From the NCBI RefSeq assembly GCF_050433395.1, contig NZ_JBNPXH010000003.1, positions 62,001 through 126,000 on the forward strand: 64,000 nucleotides of DNA, read 5' to 3'. Below, piece by piece: positions 8,727 to 17,147 of this stretch (positions are counted from its first letter, which is position 1; the number at the start of each line of letters is the position of its first letter). Source of the stretch: Mobilitalea torta (lineage in GTDB: Bacteria; Bacillota; Clostridia; Lachnospirales; Lachnospiraceae). The notes under the pieces are model-generated. The model was not told where the DNA came from and searched no databases. It was given only the letters and a program-made list of their open reading frames with translations. Position numbers and translations under genes: made by a program.

Positions 8727-9274
8727 CAGAAGCAGAAGCAATAAAACTTTTTAAATGTCTGTCGGATAAATCCAGGCTTCAGATATTAAAATCCCTGGTT
8801 ATGGAGGATATGTATGTGGAGCGCCTGGCTGAGCGGCTGGGACTGACCCCCCCCACTATTTCATTTCATCTAAAGAAGCTGCTGGATGTGGGTGCGGTCA
8901 CCTCTTATAAAAATCAGTATTATACCATGTATTCGCTCCGAAAGGAGATTTTCATGGCGAATATGATCGATATTATAAAGGAGGAATCCGACGAGGCGGA
9001 GCTGCAGTCCCGGAGAGATGCCCAGTATCGTCAGAAGGTAATCAACGCTTTCTTTGAATATGGAAAGCTGAAATCGATTCCGGCGCAGCGGAAGAAGGAG
9101 CGGATTGTGCTGGAGGAGATAGCAAAGGCCTTTGAGCCGGGGAGAATCTATAGTGAGCGCGAAGTGAATATCCTGATTGCCGATTACTATGATGATTTCT
9201 GTACCATTCGCCGGGACATGGTCTCGGAGCAGCTTCTGGACAGGAATCAGGAAGGATATTGGCTGGCCAAATAG
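8723..9274 (+). CDS. ArsR-family winged-helix regulator with DUF2087 domain
   Basis: A 183-aa transcription regulator. Residues about 5-75 form an ArsR-type winged helix, with LSDKSRLQILKSL and recognition helix TPPTISFHLKKL. Residues about 108-182 match the DUF2087 pattern (GKLKSIPAQRKKERIVLEEI, then FEPGRIYSEREVN and a terminal YW). No metal-binding cysteine pair of the classical ArsR type is visible, so the signal is unlikely to be arsenic. It is co-translated with the upstream 125-aa gene and probably represses its own promoter through the palindrome at 8221-8236. Confidence 0.9.
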   Translation: MTEAEAIKLFKCLSDKSRLQILKSLVMEDMYVERLAERLGLTPPTISFHLKKLLDVGAVTSYKNQYYTMYSLRKEIFMANMIDIIKEESDEAELQSRRDAQYRQKVINAFFEYGKLKSIPAQRKKERIVLEEIAKAFEPGRIYSEREVNILIADYYDDFCTIRRDMVSEQLLDRNQEGYWLAK

Positions 9275-9327
9275 CCAAAGAACAGTACAGCCGGAGGGAC
9301 TCGTGATGAGCGCCTGCCGGCTGTTGG

Positions 9328-10245
9328 TTATTCCGCCCGTTCCAGACACCATGAATGTGTGCGTTCGGGAAGCTCACATGGCCGGAAATTAAGTTCCGAA
9401 AGGATTTGAAGTCTGTCCGAAGCAATGGGAACCGCCTTTGTTATAATTTGACCCGTGCCGAATAGCAGAAAAAAATCAGTGGTACAAAGGATCAGCAATT
9501 CCCGGATGAAACCGGTATGTTCATATTCGGAACAGAGATCAAGCCGGAGGACACCCTGGGGTGTTTTAAATTGTCCTATCATACCGAACATCTCAGTCGT
9601 TCCCACCGCTCTGCCCTGAGATTTATCCACTATTGCAAAGCGCACATATGCTTCCGCTTCATATGCTTTCAGCCAGGAGTCAATACAGGTTTCCATTTCT
9701 ACCAGTGATTGATAGCGGAAATCATTGTCACATCGGTCGGCATTAAAAAGCGGCTGAGCCTTTGGGTCAGAATAACAATTCAATAAATCCTTGGCATCTT
9801 CCGGCTGCACCAGCCGGAGAATAAAATGTTCCGTTTCCAGGATGGGGCATTGTATATAAGGATTATGGCTGCCAAACCTTATAAGCCTTAGTATATCGTC
9901 TGCCGTATCCAATTGATCATAATCACCTTTTAAGCCTCCCGGCTTATGGTATGCAATGCCGTTTTCCCAATTGATACGCAAGCGCTCAAGCAAATCTTTC
10001 TTGCCGAATTGTCTGGCATATTGGTTGAAAGACCGGTTGCGGACACCCTGCAGCATATCTTCCCCACAGGGAAAATCATCGCATTGGTAACAGCCGTCAA
10101 GGCCCCTCTTTGCTGCGCAATTGTATACCGTGCAATCGCACCCGTCTTTCAAGCCCCTGGTTTTGCAGCCGGGGCAATCCTCAGCGCTGCACAGGACGCA
10201 GGCAAGACCGCACAGAGCCAGATCCCTTTCTTCGTAAAATCTCAT
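9328..10245 (-). CDS. Cysteine-rich N-terminal domain fused to GNAT acetyltransferase
   Basis: A 305-aa two-part protein. Residues 1-100 carry many cysteines (CGLACVLC, CPGCKTRG, CDCTVYNC, CYQCDDFPC), as in the DUF3795-type metal- or cluster-binding domain found in anaerobes. Residues about 130-300 resemble a RimJ/RimL-type GNAT N-acetyltransferase (TEHFILRLVQPEDA... then GTTEMFGM...). The ATG at 10245 is chosen because AAAGGAGGG lies just upstream; an upstream in-frame ATG adds 16 residues but lacks such a site. It follows a WYL regulator on the same strand. The acetylated substrate is unknown. Confidence 0.8.
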   Translation of the reverse strand: MRFYEERDLALCGLACVLCSAEDCPGCKTRGLKDGCDCTVYNCAAKRGLDGCYQCDDFPCGEDMLQGVRNRSFNQYARQFGKKDLLERLRINWENGIAYHKPGGLKGDYDQLDTADDILRLIRFGSHNPYIQCPILETEHFILRLVQPEDAKDLLNCYSDPKAQPLFNADRCDNDFRYQSLVEMETCIDSWLKAYEAEAYVRFAIVDKSQGRAVGTTEMFGMIGQFKTPQGVLRLDLCSEYEHTGFIRELLILCTTDFFLLFGTGQIITKAVPIASDRLQILSELNFRPCELPERTHSWCLERAE

Positions 10246-10282
10246 AAGTATCACCCTCCTTTGTATAAAAGGATAACATAAC

Positions 10283-10308
10283 AATAGCGACAACTGTGTG
10301 TCGCTATT
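10283..10308. promoter_or_regulatory. Perfect inverted repeat between WYL and GNAT genes
   Basis: AATAGCGACA (10283-10292) and its exact complement (10299-10308) flank a six-base spacer, directly after the WYL-gene stop. With no T run it is more likely an operator for the downstream gene than a terminator. Confidence 0.45.
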
Positions 10309-11217
10309 CTAAGTGACAGATAAAATTTCTTCCGCTCTTTCCCGCAGCATGCTCTTTAATATCTCCGGCTCTAATACCTGGATCTGACTTCCAAATCCCA
10401 TCAGCAAAGAAAACCACATGCGCTCAAGAGGAACACTCATGGCAGCTATAAAATCTCCGTTTTCACGCTCTTCAACCACATGATCCGTTAAATATTCCAT
10501 GACCTGCTGCCGGATTTCCTTTTTGCAGAGCAAGCGGATGCTGAGATAGGTTCTCTTGTCCGGTGCGGATGCAATTTTCATCAGGGCTTCGGTATTGCCG
10601 TGCTGCTTTGAGAAGCTGCCTGCCGCAGCCTGGCAGTTTGAGACCCTTGATAGTTTGAACAGGCGATAATCCTGTTTTGCTGTGCAATAGGCAAAGAGAT
10701 ACCAGGAATACCATTGATAGGATAGTGCCAGAGGTTCAACGATCCGCTCCGATATGTCACCGGCGGCATTGGTATAGTCAATCCTCAGCGGTGTCCGATT
10801 ATCAATTGCCTTGTCAATGATCTTTAAAGACTCATTAACAAAGGTTCGCTCACGTGCTGCGGAAAGATTTATGAATACCCGCTGTTGGTCACCCTGCATG
10901 GCAGTAAGTGCCTTTTCCAGTGTCTCGTTAATTTTTCGGCTGTCTATGGCGGAGCTTAATCCTTTCAGAGCAACAATGATATTGAGATAATCCTCCACAT
11001 CGGCAATCTGTTTGGTCAGTTTGAAGCCGTCCATGATCTCATAGCCGCCTTCCTTGCCGTAGGTGGATATAATGGGGATGCCGGCCTGATTCAATGCGTC
11101 AATATCACGCTGTATCGTACGTTTGGATACCTCGAACCGTTCCGCCAGCGCTGATGCGCTGACTGTTCCTCTGTTCAAAAGGTACATGGTTATGGCAAGG
11201 AGCCTGTCTATTTTCAT
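10309..11217 (-). CDS. YafY/WYL-domain transcription regulator
   Basis: A 302-aa regulator with an N-terminal DeoR-type HTH (residues about 5-60, SASALAERFEVSKRTIQRDI) and a WYL ligand-binding domain in the middle (about 135-220), ending with the family C-terminal extension. The WYL signature is partly modified here (YQWYSWYLFAYC). Family members sense nucleotides or small ligands. It lies between a small membrane-protein gene and the GNAT gene on the same strand and probably controls one or both. Confidence 0.9.
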   Translation of the reverse strand: MKIDRLLAITMYLLNRGTVSASALAERFEVSKRTIQRDIDALNQAGIPIISTYGKEGGYEIMDGFKLTKQIADVEDYLNIIVALKGLSSAIDSRKINETLEKALTAMQGDQQRVFINLSAARERTFVNESLKIIDKAIDNRTPLRIDYTNAAGDISERIVEPLALSYQWYSWYLFAYCTAKQDYRLFKLSRVSNCQAAAGSFSKQHGNTEALMKIASAPDKRTYLSIRLLCKKEIRQQVMEYLTDHVVEERENGDFIAAMSVPLERMWFSLLMGFGSQIQVLEPEILKSMLRERAEEILSVT

Positions 11218-11242
11218 AAAATTATATCCTCGGCTGTGAACA

Positions 11243-11482
11243 TCATAGGGTTTTTCCGCTTCCGTGAATCGTGCTGTTGATTATGCCCAGATCCTCTTTT
11301 GCATCTTTTACAATACCTTTGAGAGCTATGCCAATAATCAGGGAGAAGAGGGTTGATGCCAGAAAGAAGAAAAAGCGAAGTTCCTGCCCCTTGAAAAAAG
11401 TAATAAACATGGCAATAAAACAGATGCCGCTCAAAGCCAAAAGTATATTTGCCAATCGATTAGTTCTGCTGAAATATCTCAT
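11243..11482 (-). CDS. Small two-helix membrane protein
   Basis: A 79-aa protein with two hydrophobic segments (about residues 10-30 and 35-57) and a short polar C-terminus. GGAGGT lies seven bases upstream of the ATG. It is the first gene of a minus-strand group with the WYL regulator (25-base gap) and the GNAT protein. Function is unknown. Confidence 0.7.
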   Translation of the reverse strand: MRYFSRTNRLANILLALSGICFIAMFITFFKGQELRFFFFLASTLFSLIIGIALKGIVKDAKEDLGIINSTIHGSGKTL

Positions 11483-11628
11483 GTCTGACCTCCGTTAATC
11501 ATAAATGATACGATGACTTCATTGATTGCTGCTTTCTTTATCATAGAAGCAGTATAACACGAAATGGACAGAATAAAAACTCCTTATTATAGTTATGTAT
11601 AATATGGATTTTACCATTTCTGCAATGA

Positions 11629-11657
11629 TTGACGAAGCAACAACCAGGAGATATAAT
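11629..11657 (+). promoter_or_regulatory. Promoter of the two-component operon
   Basis: TTGACG (11629-11634), a 17-base spacer and TATAAT (11652-11657) lie 41 bases upstream of the response-regulator start. Confidence 0.75.
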
Positions 11658-11697
11658 AAATACATAAATATCCCCTGGCGGAAAGGAAAGGAATGCG

Positions 11698-12363
11698 ATG
11701 GTAAAGGTGCTGTTTCTGGAGGATGAACCGACCATACAAGAGGTTCTGGCAGAATATATGAGGCTGCAGCAATACGATGTTACAACAACCGAGGATGGAG
11801 AAGCTGCCATCCAGCTGCTGGAAGCATCATCTTTTGATCTGGCAGTATTGGATATTATGGTTCCGAAGAAGAGCGGCCTGGAGGTTCTGGAATACATCAG
11901 AAGCTCCAAGCCTGATATGGCGGTGATCATGCTGACGGCAATCAATGATGAGTATACCCAGGTAAAGGCATTTAATCTCTATGCAGATGATTATGTGATT
12001 AAGCCGGTCTCACCCTTAATATTGCTGAAGCGGATGGAGACCATACTTCGGAGGACCCGCCCGTCTAATAAAAATCAGGAGAAAATTGAAGGGCTGTATC
12101 TGAATGAGGACTCCTACCAGGCGTTCTATAATAATATTCCCCTGCAATTGACTCTGAGCGAATTCCTGCTGCTTCAAGTACTGAAAAAGGATGCGGGAAG
12201 AGCCTTCACCAGGGAGCAGCTGATCCTTAGAATTTTCAATGAGGATTATATCGGCAATGACCGGATTATAGATGCCCATGTAAAAAATCTTCGCAAAAAA
12301 CTGCCCTGTAATTATATCAAGACAGTAATCGGTGTAGGCTACCAATTTAACGATGAAGCTTAG
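11698..12363 (+). CDS. OmpR/PhoB-family response regulator
   Basis: A 221-aa response regulator. The receiver domain (residues 1-115) has the acidic pair E8/D9, the phosphoacceptor D52 in LAVLDIMVP, and the conserved K in YVIKPVSP. The C-terminal winged helix (about 130-220) ends with the DNA-binding NDRIIDAHVKNLRKKL and VIGVGYQF. It is 12 bases upstream of its kinase gene and has its own near-consensus promoter. Confidence 0.95.
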   Translation: MVKVLFLEDEPTIQEVLAEYMRLQQYDVTTTEDGEAAIQLLEASSFDLAVLDIMVPKKSGLEVLEYIRSSKPDMAVIMLTAINDEYTQVKAFNLYADDYVIKPVSPLILLKRMETILRRTRPSNKNQEKIEGLYLNEDSYQAFYNNIPLQLTLSEFLLLQVLKKDAGRAFTREQLILRIFNEDYIGNDRIIDAHVKNLRKKLPCNYIKTVIGVGYQFNDEA

Positions 12364-12375
12364 AGGGGAGTAATA

Positions 12376-13971
12376 ATGAGTCTATCCAGAAAAACCTTTC
12401 TTTACAGTGCGGTGATCTCCGTTATTATGATATCCCTGATTGTGGGATATTTTATTCTCATGCTTCCCCCCCTGTATGTATCCTATATGCAAAATAGAAA
12501 TTATGCCTCTGTTCTGGCTCTGCAGGAGGGTTATATGGAGCTGAGGAGCTATGACCGGCTGGAGGTCAAGAATCCCTCTGCGACCATAACAATTGAGATT
12601 CCGAAGACAGGGAACCGTATTTTTATAGTGAATAAGCTTTTCCGGATTACAGTAGAGGTTCAGGAAGGGAGGATTCAGGAGCTCCTTGAGAAGATCCGGT
12701 ATTATGCAGCCCATACGAAGGAGCTTTCATCCGTTGGGGAAGAGGATTTTAATCTGGATCAGATCATGGAGGAACTGGAACTCCAGACGCTGCCGGCAAT
12801 GTCTGAATTGTTGGAGCAGTATCCTCTGAAATTTGATATTGAATTATTTCAGGATAAAGATACGTTTCGGGTACTCTCCTCAAAGCTGCATATGGAATCG
12901 GAGAGCCTGATGATCTTTGAGGGAAATGTAACGGACGGCCAGAATTATTATACCAGCTATATTGCCCTGGGAATGACAGAAGAGACAATTGATATTACTG
13001 TTATGCCCATCATGACTCCGAGAATAGAAGAGATCAGCCCGATTATCTTTCAAAGCCTGCCCATGATCGTAGCGGTTACCCTGCTGCTGGTCCTGGTATC
13101 CTCCCGGATATTCTCCAGGCACATTATCCAGCCGATTATCCGGCTGGCCAGACATGCCCAGTACAGGGCGTCAGAGAAGGATCTGAGACTGGAGCCGATT
13201 CCGATAACCGGGAAGGATGAGATCAGCAGCCTGGGGAAGAGCCTGAACGGTTTATATCAGAGAATACAGGAAAGCTATGGGGAGCTGGAGATTAAGAACC
13301 AGCATCTGACGGAAGAGAATAAACGGCAGGAGGTCTTCCTCAGGGCATCCTCCCACCAGCTGAAGACTCCCATCTCCGCGGCGCTGCTGCTGGTACAGGG
13401 AATGATCAGCGAGGTGGGAAGATATAAGGAAGTGAAGGAGTATTTGCCGAGGGTGAAGGAACAGCTTCTGTCCATGGAAAGGATTGTGGAGGATATTATC
13501 TATCTGAACCACTGCTCCCAGAACCTGGAGCTGGAGCGTATATCCTTGCCGGATCTGCTGGAGGAGTGCCTTGGAAATTATCGTGTCCAGATAGAGGAAA
13601 AGGCCCTTGATGTGATCTGGGAGAAGCATCCGCTCAGCATTGATACCGACAGGGAGCTGATGAAGAAGATACTGGATAATCTGATTTCCAATGCGGTTTA
13701 CTTTACTCCGGGGGAAGGGCGGCTTCATATATCCTGTGAGGAGGAAAGAATTCGTATCAGCAATTATGGTGTGACCATTGATGAGGAGCTGCTGCCCCAT
13801 GTATTCGACCCCTTTGTTACCAGTGTGGATCAGAATAAGGGGCATGGGCTGGGACTTTACGTGGTGTCTTACTATGCAGGTTTTCTGGGCTGTCAGGTGA
13901 AGCTTCGCAATATTGACGGAGGAGTCGAGGCTGAGCTTGTCTTCCGAGGCAATCCTGCAACGTCTGTATAA
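12376..13971 (+). CDS. Membrane sensor histidine kinase
   Basis: A 531-aa kinase with helices at about 10-32 and 225-245 enclosing a ~190-residue extracytoplasmic sensor, a HAMP segment, a dimerisation helix with the phosphorylated His in ASSHQLKTP (H327), and an ATPase domain with N-box NLISNAVYF and G-box GHGLGLYVVSYYAG. It is the partner of the adjacent response regulator. The signal is unknown. The next genes encode an ABC exporter, a common target of such systems for antimicrobial resistance or peptide export; that link is inference. Confidence 0.93.
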   Translation: MSLSRKTFLYSAVISVIMISLIVGYFILMLPPLYVSYMQNRNYASVLALQEGYMELRSYDRLEVKNPSATITIEIPKTGNRIFIVNKLFRITVEVQEGRIQELLEKIRYYAAHTKELSSVGEEDFNLDQIMEELELQTLPAMSELLEQYPLKFDIELFQDKDTFRVLSSKLHMESESLMIFEGNVTDGQNYYTSYIALGMTEETIDITVMPIMTPRIEEISPIIFQSLPMIVAVTLLLVLVSSRIFSRHIIQPIIRLARHAQYRASEKDLRLEPIPITGKDEISSLGKSLNGLYQRIQESYGELEIKNQHLTEENKRQEVFLRASSHQLKTPISAALLLVQGMISEVGRYKEVKEYLPRVKEQLLSMERIVEDIIYLNHCSQNLELERISLPDLLEECLGNYRVQIEEKALDVIWEKHPLSIDTDRELMKKILDNLISNAVYFTPGEGRLHISCEEERIRISNYGVTIDEELLPHVFDPFVTSVDQNKGHGLGLYVVSYYAGFLGCQVKLRNIDGGVEAELVFRGNPATSV

Positions 13972-14024
13972 TGAGAGGAAACAGGAATTTGCATATGGTG
14001 CTGTTACCAGCTGCGCCGATACAC

Positions 14025-14046
14025 AAGAGTCCGCTTGCGGACTCTT
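14025..14046 (+). terminator. Short hairpin after histidine kinase gene
   Basis: A 9-bp perfect stem (14025-14033 with 14038-14046) with a CTTG loop. The following T content is weak (CATTATC), so it may only attenuate read-through. Confidence 0.45.
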
Positions 14047-14211
14047 CATTATCGTATGGGAAGGTTTGTCTATTAAGGGGTGTATTAATTGCTGAATCAT
14101 CTTATCTGTCATGATATATGCATGGAATCTTCATTTCAAATTCATATGCCTTTGTTATAATCGTACCATAAACAGAAATAAAAATTCATAAATGAGAGGA
14201 TGGGAGGCCCT

Positions 14212-15132
14212 ATGGTGGTTATTAACAGCCTGCAGGTCCGGTATGGAAGCCAGCTGGCCCTGTCAATCGAGGAACAGATCACCTTTGAGGAAGGAGACCG
14301 CATTGGTATTATCGGGTCCAACGGAGCCGGTAAGACCACGCTGGTTAAAAGCATTCTGGGACTGACAAATTACCAGGGAAGCATTGTCACCGGCCTCAAG
14401 CCGGAAGAAATTGCAGTTCATCTGCAGCAGAATCACTATGTCAATACCATGGCGGTGAAGCATATCATAGAAACCGTGCTGGACACAAGCATTAAGAAAA
14501 ATGAGCAGCTGCAGGAACTCATCGCCTTCTTTGATTTTGAAGGCTGTTTAAATAAGAGATATTCCGCCCTGTCCGGAGGACAGAAGCAGAGATTAACCAT
14601 TATCCTGGTGCTGATCCAGGACGCGCCCCTGGTGTTTTTCGATGAGGTCACCTCGGGACTGGATTTTGAAACGAGACAGAAGCTGATGTCCAAGATGGGA
14701 GAGTGGTACCGGCATAAAACCTCCACCCTCTGTATCGTATCTCATTATTATGAGGAACTGGAATATCTGGTGAATAAAATATTAATTCTTGAGGCCGGCC
14801 GGGTTGTGGACTACGGCTGCAAGGATGAACTGTTCCGGAAGCACTGCGGAAAAACGGTAATCACCGTGGATAATAATGAGAGGAACAGGGAGCTGACACA
14901 GCATTTGCGCAGGCTGGAAGCGCCGGAGCATCTCATTGCCCTCTCCTGCCAGAACAGCCAGCTGGAACGGGAGATCACAGAGCTTTTGATCCGGGAGGAT
15001 ATTAACTATAAGCGAAGCAACAATGATATCGAGATTATGTCCATCAATGCGAAAGCAAGCTTCCGGGATTCGTTAAAGTCTGGAAAGCATGAGAACGGGG
15101 AAGGGGGAAGAAAAAATGCAGAAACAGTTTAG
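14212..15132 (+). CDS. ABC transporter ATP-binding protein
   Basis: A 306-aa ATPase with Walker A GSNGAGKTT, signature LSGGQKQR, and Walker B LVFFDEVTSGLD, followed by a C-terminal extension of about 90 residues. The ATG at 14212 is preferred over 14200 because GGGAGG precedes it. Its end overlaps the start of the permease gene by 17 bases. Together they form a type ABC-2 exporter downstream of a two-component system. Confidence 0.9.
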   Translation: MVVINSLQVRYGSQLALSIEEQITFEEGDRIGIIGSNGAGKTTLVKSILGLTNYQGSIVTGLKPEEIAVHLQQNHYVNTMAVKHIIETVLDTSIKKNEQLQELIAFFDFEGCLNKRYSALSGGQKQRLTIILVLIQDAPLVFFDEVTSGLDFETRQKLMSKMGEWYRHKTSTLCIVSHYYEELEYLVNKILILEAGRVVDYGCKDELFRKHCGKTVITVDNNERNRELTQHLRRLEAPEHLIALSCQNSQLEREITELLIREDINYKRSNNDIEIMSINAKASFRDSLKSGKHENGEGGRKNAETV

Positions 15133-15883
15133 CAGGAGGCTGGTTCAATATGAATTGCGCAATATAGCCGGGAATCCCTTTGTTATCCTCTTTGGAGTGG
15201 TTTTTCCCATCCTTATGTGCGCGCTGTTTTCCGTTATGATGAAACGGCAGGTGCCGAAGGAGACCTATCCGGAAGTGATTACATCCATTTTTATCACTAT
15301 GAGCATGATTATTCCCATGGCAATATTGCTGATTGGGTATGCGGCAAATTATTCACAGGAGCTGGAGAAGGAGATTCCCTTAAGGATGAACCTGTTCGGA
15401 TTCCGGGAGAGAACGGTGTTGGCTGCCAGGATGATCGCTTATTTTATATTCCTGACAGTGGCTCTTTTGATCTATCTGGTGTCTGCGATGATGATTATTG
15501 ATATTCAGGTGCCTGCACCCAGCTCAGTAGTTATTCTGGTTGCGGCCCTGTATCTGCTGTCCGTCATATTATTCGTTTTGGCTCATGGAATTTCCAACAT
15601 ATTCTGTAAGTTCGGACCTACCTATGCGGTTTCTATGTTCCTGTATTTTGGCTTTATGATCCTCAGCGGAATGATGGGAATTACCGTCGATCATCTTCCG
15701 AAGGGGATGAAGGCTGTTGCCAGGGTTTTTCCCATGTCCTATATCAGCAGTGATTTCGTAGGCTTCTGGCAGGGGGGCAGTTATAATTTCGCTCCCATAG
15801 TGCAGTCCTATCTGTTCTTTGGAGCGCTGTCTCTGATCATACTGATACTAAGTACCCGCAGGAGACAGAGAATTGTAAAATAG
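15116..15883 (+). CDS. ABC-2 type transporter permease
   Basis: A 255-aa integral membrane protein with about six hydrophobic helices (near residues 20-40, 55-80, 100-125, 135-155, 165-190 and 225-245), in the ABC-2 arrangement. The ATG at 15116 follows an A/G-rich ribosome site (GGAAGGGGG); an upstream ATG at 15089 would lie deeper in the ATPase gene. It pairs with the overlapping ATPase. The exported substrate is unknown. Confidence 0.85.
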   Translation: MQKQFSRRLVQYELRNIAGNPFVILFGVVFPILMCALFSVMMKRQVPKETYPEVITSIFITMSMIIPMAILLIGYAANYSQELEKEIPLRMNLFGFRERTVLAARMIAYFIFLTVALLIYLVSAMMIIDIQVPAPSSVVILVAALYLLSVILFVLAHGISNIFCKFGPTYAVSMFLYFGFMILSGMMGITVDHLPKGMKAVARVFPMSYISSDFVGFWQGGSYNFAPIVQSYLFFGALSLIILILSTRRRQRIVK

Positions 15884-15914
15884 ACAAGAGAATGAGTTGA
15901 TAAATGTACGAGCT

Positions 15915-15953
15915 AAGAATTCAGCCGGCAGCATCGCTGCCGGCTGAATTCTT
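15915..15953 (+). terminator. Strong hairpin after the ABC exporter operon
   Basis: An 18-bp perfect stem (15915-15932 with 15936-15953) with a three-base loop. Only a short T pair follows, but its position after the operon supports termination. Confidence 0.7.
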
Positions 15954-15958
15954 AATGC

Positions 15959-16010
15959 GGGGATCATGGAAAATTTATGGGTTGCAGGGGATCATGAAAA
16001 ATTCATGGGT
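15959..16010 (+). repeat. Two-copy 28-bp-period direct repeat upstream of manA
   Basis: Two imperfect copies of ggggatcatg(g/a)aaaatt(t/c)atgggt occur at 15959-15982 and 15987-16010, just before the manA promoter. They could be binding sites or a chance duplication. Confidence 0.5.
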
Positions 16011-16014
16011 ACAG

Positions 16015-16043
16015 TTGACAGGAGCAAGGATATGGTTAATAAT
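16015..16043 (+). promoter_or_regulatory. Promoter of manA
   Basis: TTGACA (16015-16020), a 17-base spacer and AATAAT (16038-16043). This places the transcript start near 16050 and rules out the longer upstream reading of manA from 15966. Confidence 0.7.
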
Positions 16044-16091
16044 ATTTTAAGTAGAATGCAAAAACAATCCACATGGGAAAGGAACGTAAGG

Positions 16092-17048
16092 ATGAAGGAG
16101 ATCATATTTTTAAAGCCTGTATTTAAGACGATGATCTGGGGCGGAACAAAGCTGGCAACGGAATTCGGCTATGAGATTCCCGGTGATCATACGGGGGAAT
16201 GCTGGGCCATCAGTGCTCATAAAAACGGAGACTGTGAGATCAAAGACGGGGAATTCCAGGGAAGGACCCTGAGCTGGCTGTGGGAGAACCACAGGGAGCT
16301 CTTTGGCAATGTAAAGGGAGAGGTGTATCCTCTTCTGATTAAAATTATTGATGCGAGAACGGACCTGAGTATTCAGGTGCATCCGGACGATGATTATGCC
16401 AGGGAGCATGAAGCCGGTGCCCTGGGCAAGACAGAGTGCTGGTATGTCCTTGACTGTGACGAAGACGGGGAGATTGTCATCGGGCATAATGCCGGGGATA
16501 AGGAGCAGCTGGCCCGGATGATCCGGGAGAAGCAGTGGAAGGATTTGCTTCGGGTACGGCCGGTGAAGAAGGGAGATTTCTTCCAGATAGAGCCGGGCAC
16601 GGTTCATGCCATCAAGAAGGGGACTATGATTTTGGAGACCCAGCAGAACAGTGATATCACCTACCGGCTGTATGATTATGACCGGCTGGATCAGGGAAAG
16701 CCCCGGGAACTGCATATTGATAAAAGCATTGACGTAATTCGGTGTCCCCATGAGGATATCCGTCCGGAAGGGGAGATTGTCCGGACGGCCTTCGGAGAAG
16801 ACCGGGAGTTGATCGCCTGTGCGTATTACGGTGTCAGGCACCTTCTGCTTCATGGGGAGATGGAATGGAAGCAGGACAAGCCCTTTCTGAATGTCAGTGT
16901 GATCAACGGTTCCGGTGAGATTGACAACAGGGCCATAGCCAAGGGAGATCATTTTATTATTCCCTATGGGTATGGAAGCTTTCGGATGAAGGGGGAGCTG
17001 GAATTGGTTCTGTCCCATGTGGGTGAGGAGCAGCAGGAGATGGAATAG
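16092..17048 (+). CDS. manA: Mannose-6-phosphate isomerase, class I (type with short length)
   Basis: A 318-aa zinc enzyme interconverting mannose 6-phosphate and fructose 6-phosphate in the cytoplasm. It shows the family core: MIWGGTKLA at the N-terminus, zinc-ligand motif SIQVHPDDDYA, KTECWYVL, and EPGTVHAI with the later histidine ligand. The length matches the ~315-aa Firmicute form. The start at 16092 is chosen because of AAGGAA upstream, the promoter at 16015-16043, and the conserved N-terminus. It leads a mannoside set with an epimerase and GH130 phosphorylases; mannose released by phosphorolysis would enter glycolysis through this enzyme. Confidence 0.93.
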   Translation: MKEIIFLKPVFKTMIWGGTKLATEFGYEIPGDHTGECWAISAHKNGDCEIKDGEFQGRTLSWLWENHRELFGNVKGEVYPLLIKIIDARTDLSIQVHPDDDYAREHEAGALGKTECWYVLDCDEDGEIVIGHNAGDKEQLARMIREKQWKDLLRVRPVKKGDFFQIEPGTVHAIKKGTMILETQQNSDITYRLYDYDRLDQGKPRELHIDKSIDVIRCPHEDIRPEGEIVRTAFGEDRELIACAYYGVRHLLLHGEMEWKQDKPFLNVSVINGSGEIDNRAIAKGDHFIIPYGYGSFRMKGELELVLSHVGEEQQEME

Positions 17049-17147
17049 CACATTGGAGATATCGGACGCTTTGCCGGCGGAAGCAGTTGAAATCTGCCTG
17101 CAGGAGATCCGAACTCATAGAAGAACAAGCAATGAAGGAGGAAAATA

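Noticed and set aside
16110..17051. 313-codon minus-strand frame opposite manA
   Set aside because: Fully inside manA, no start context, no domain.
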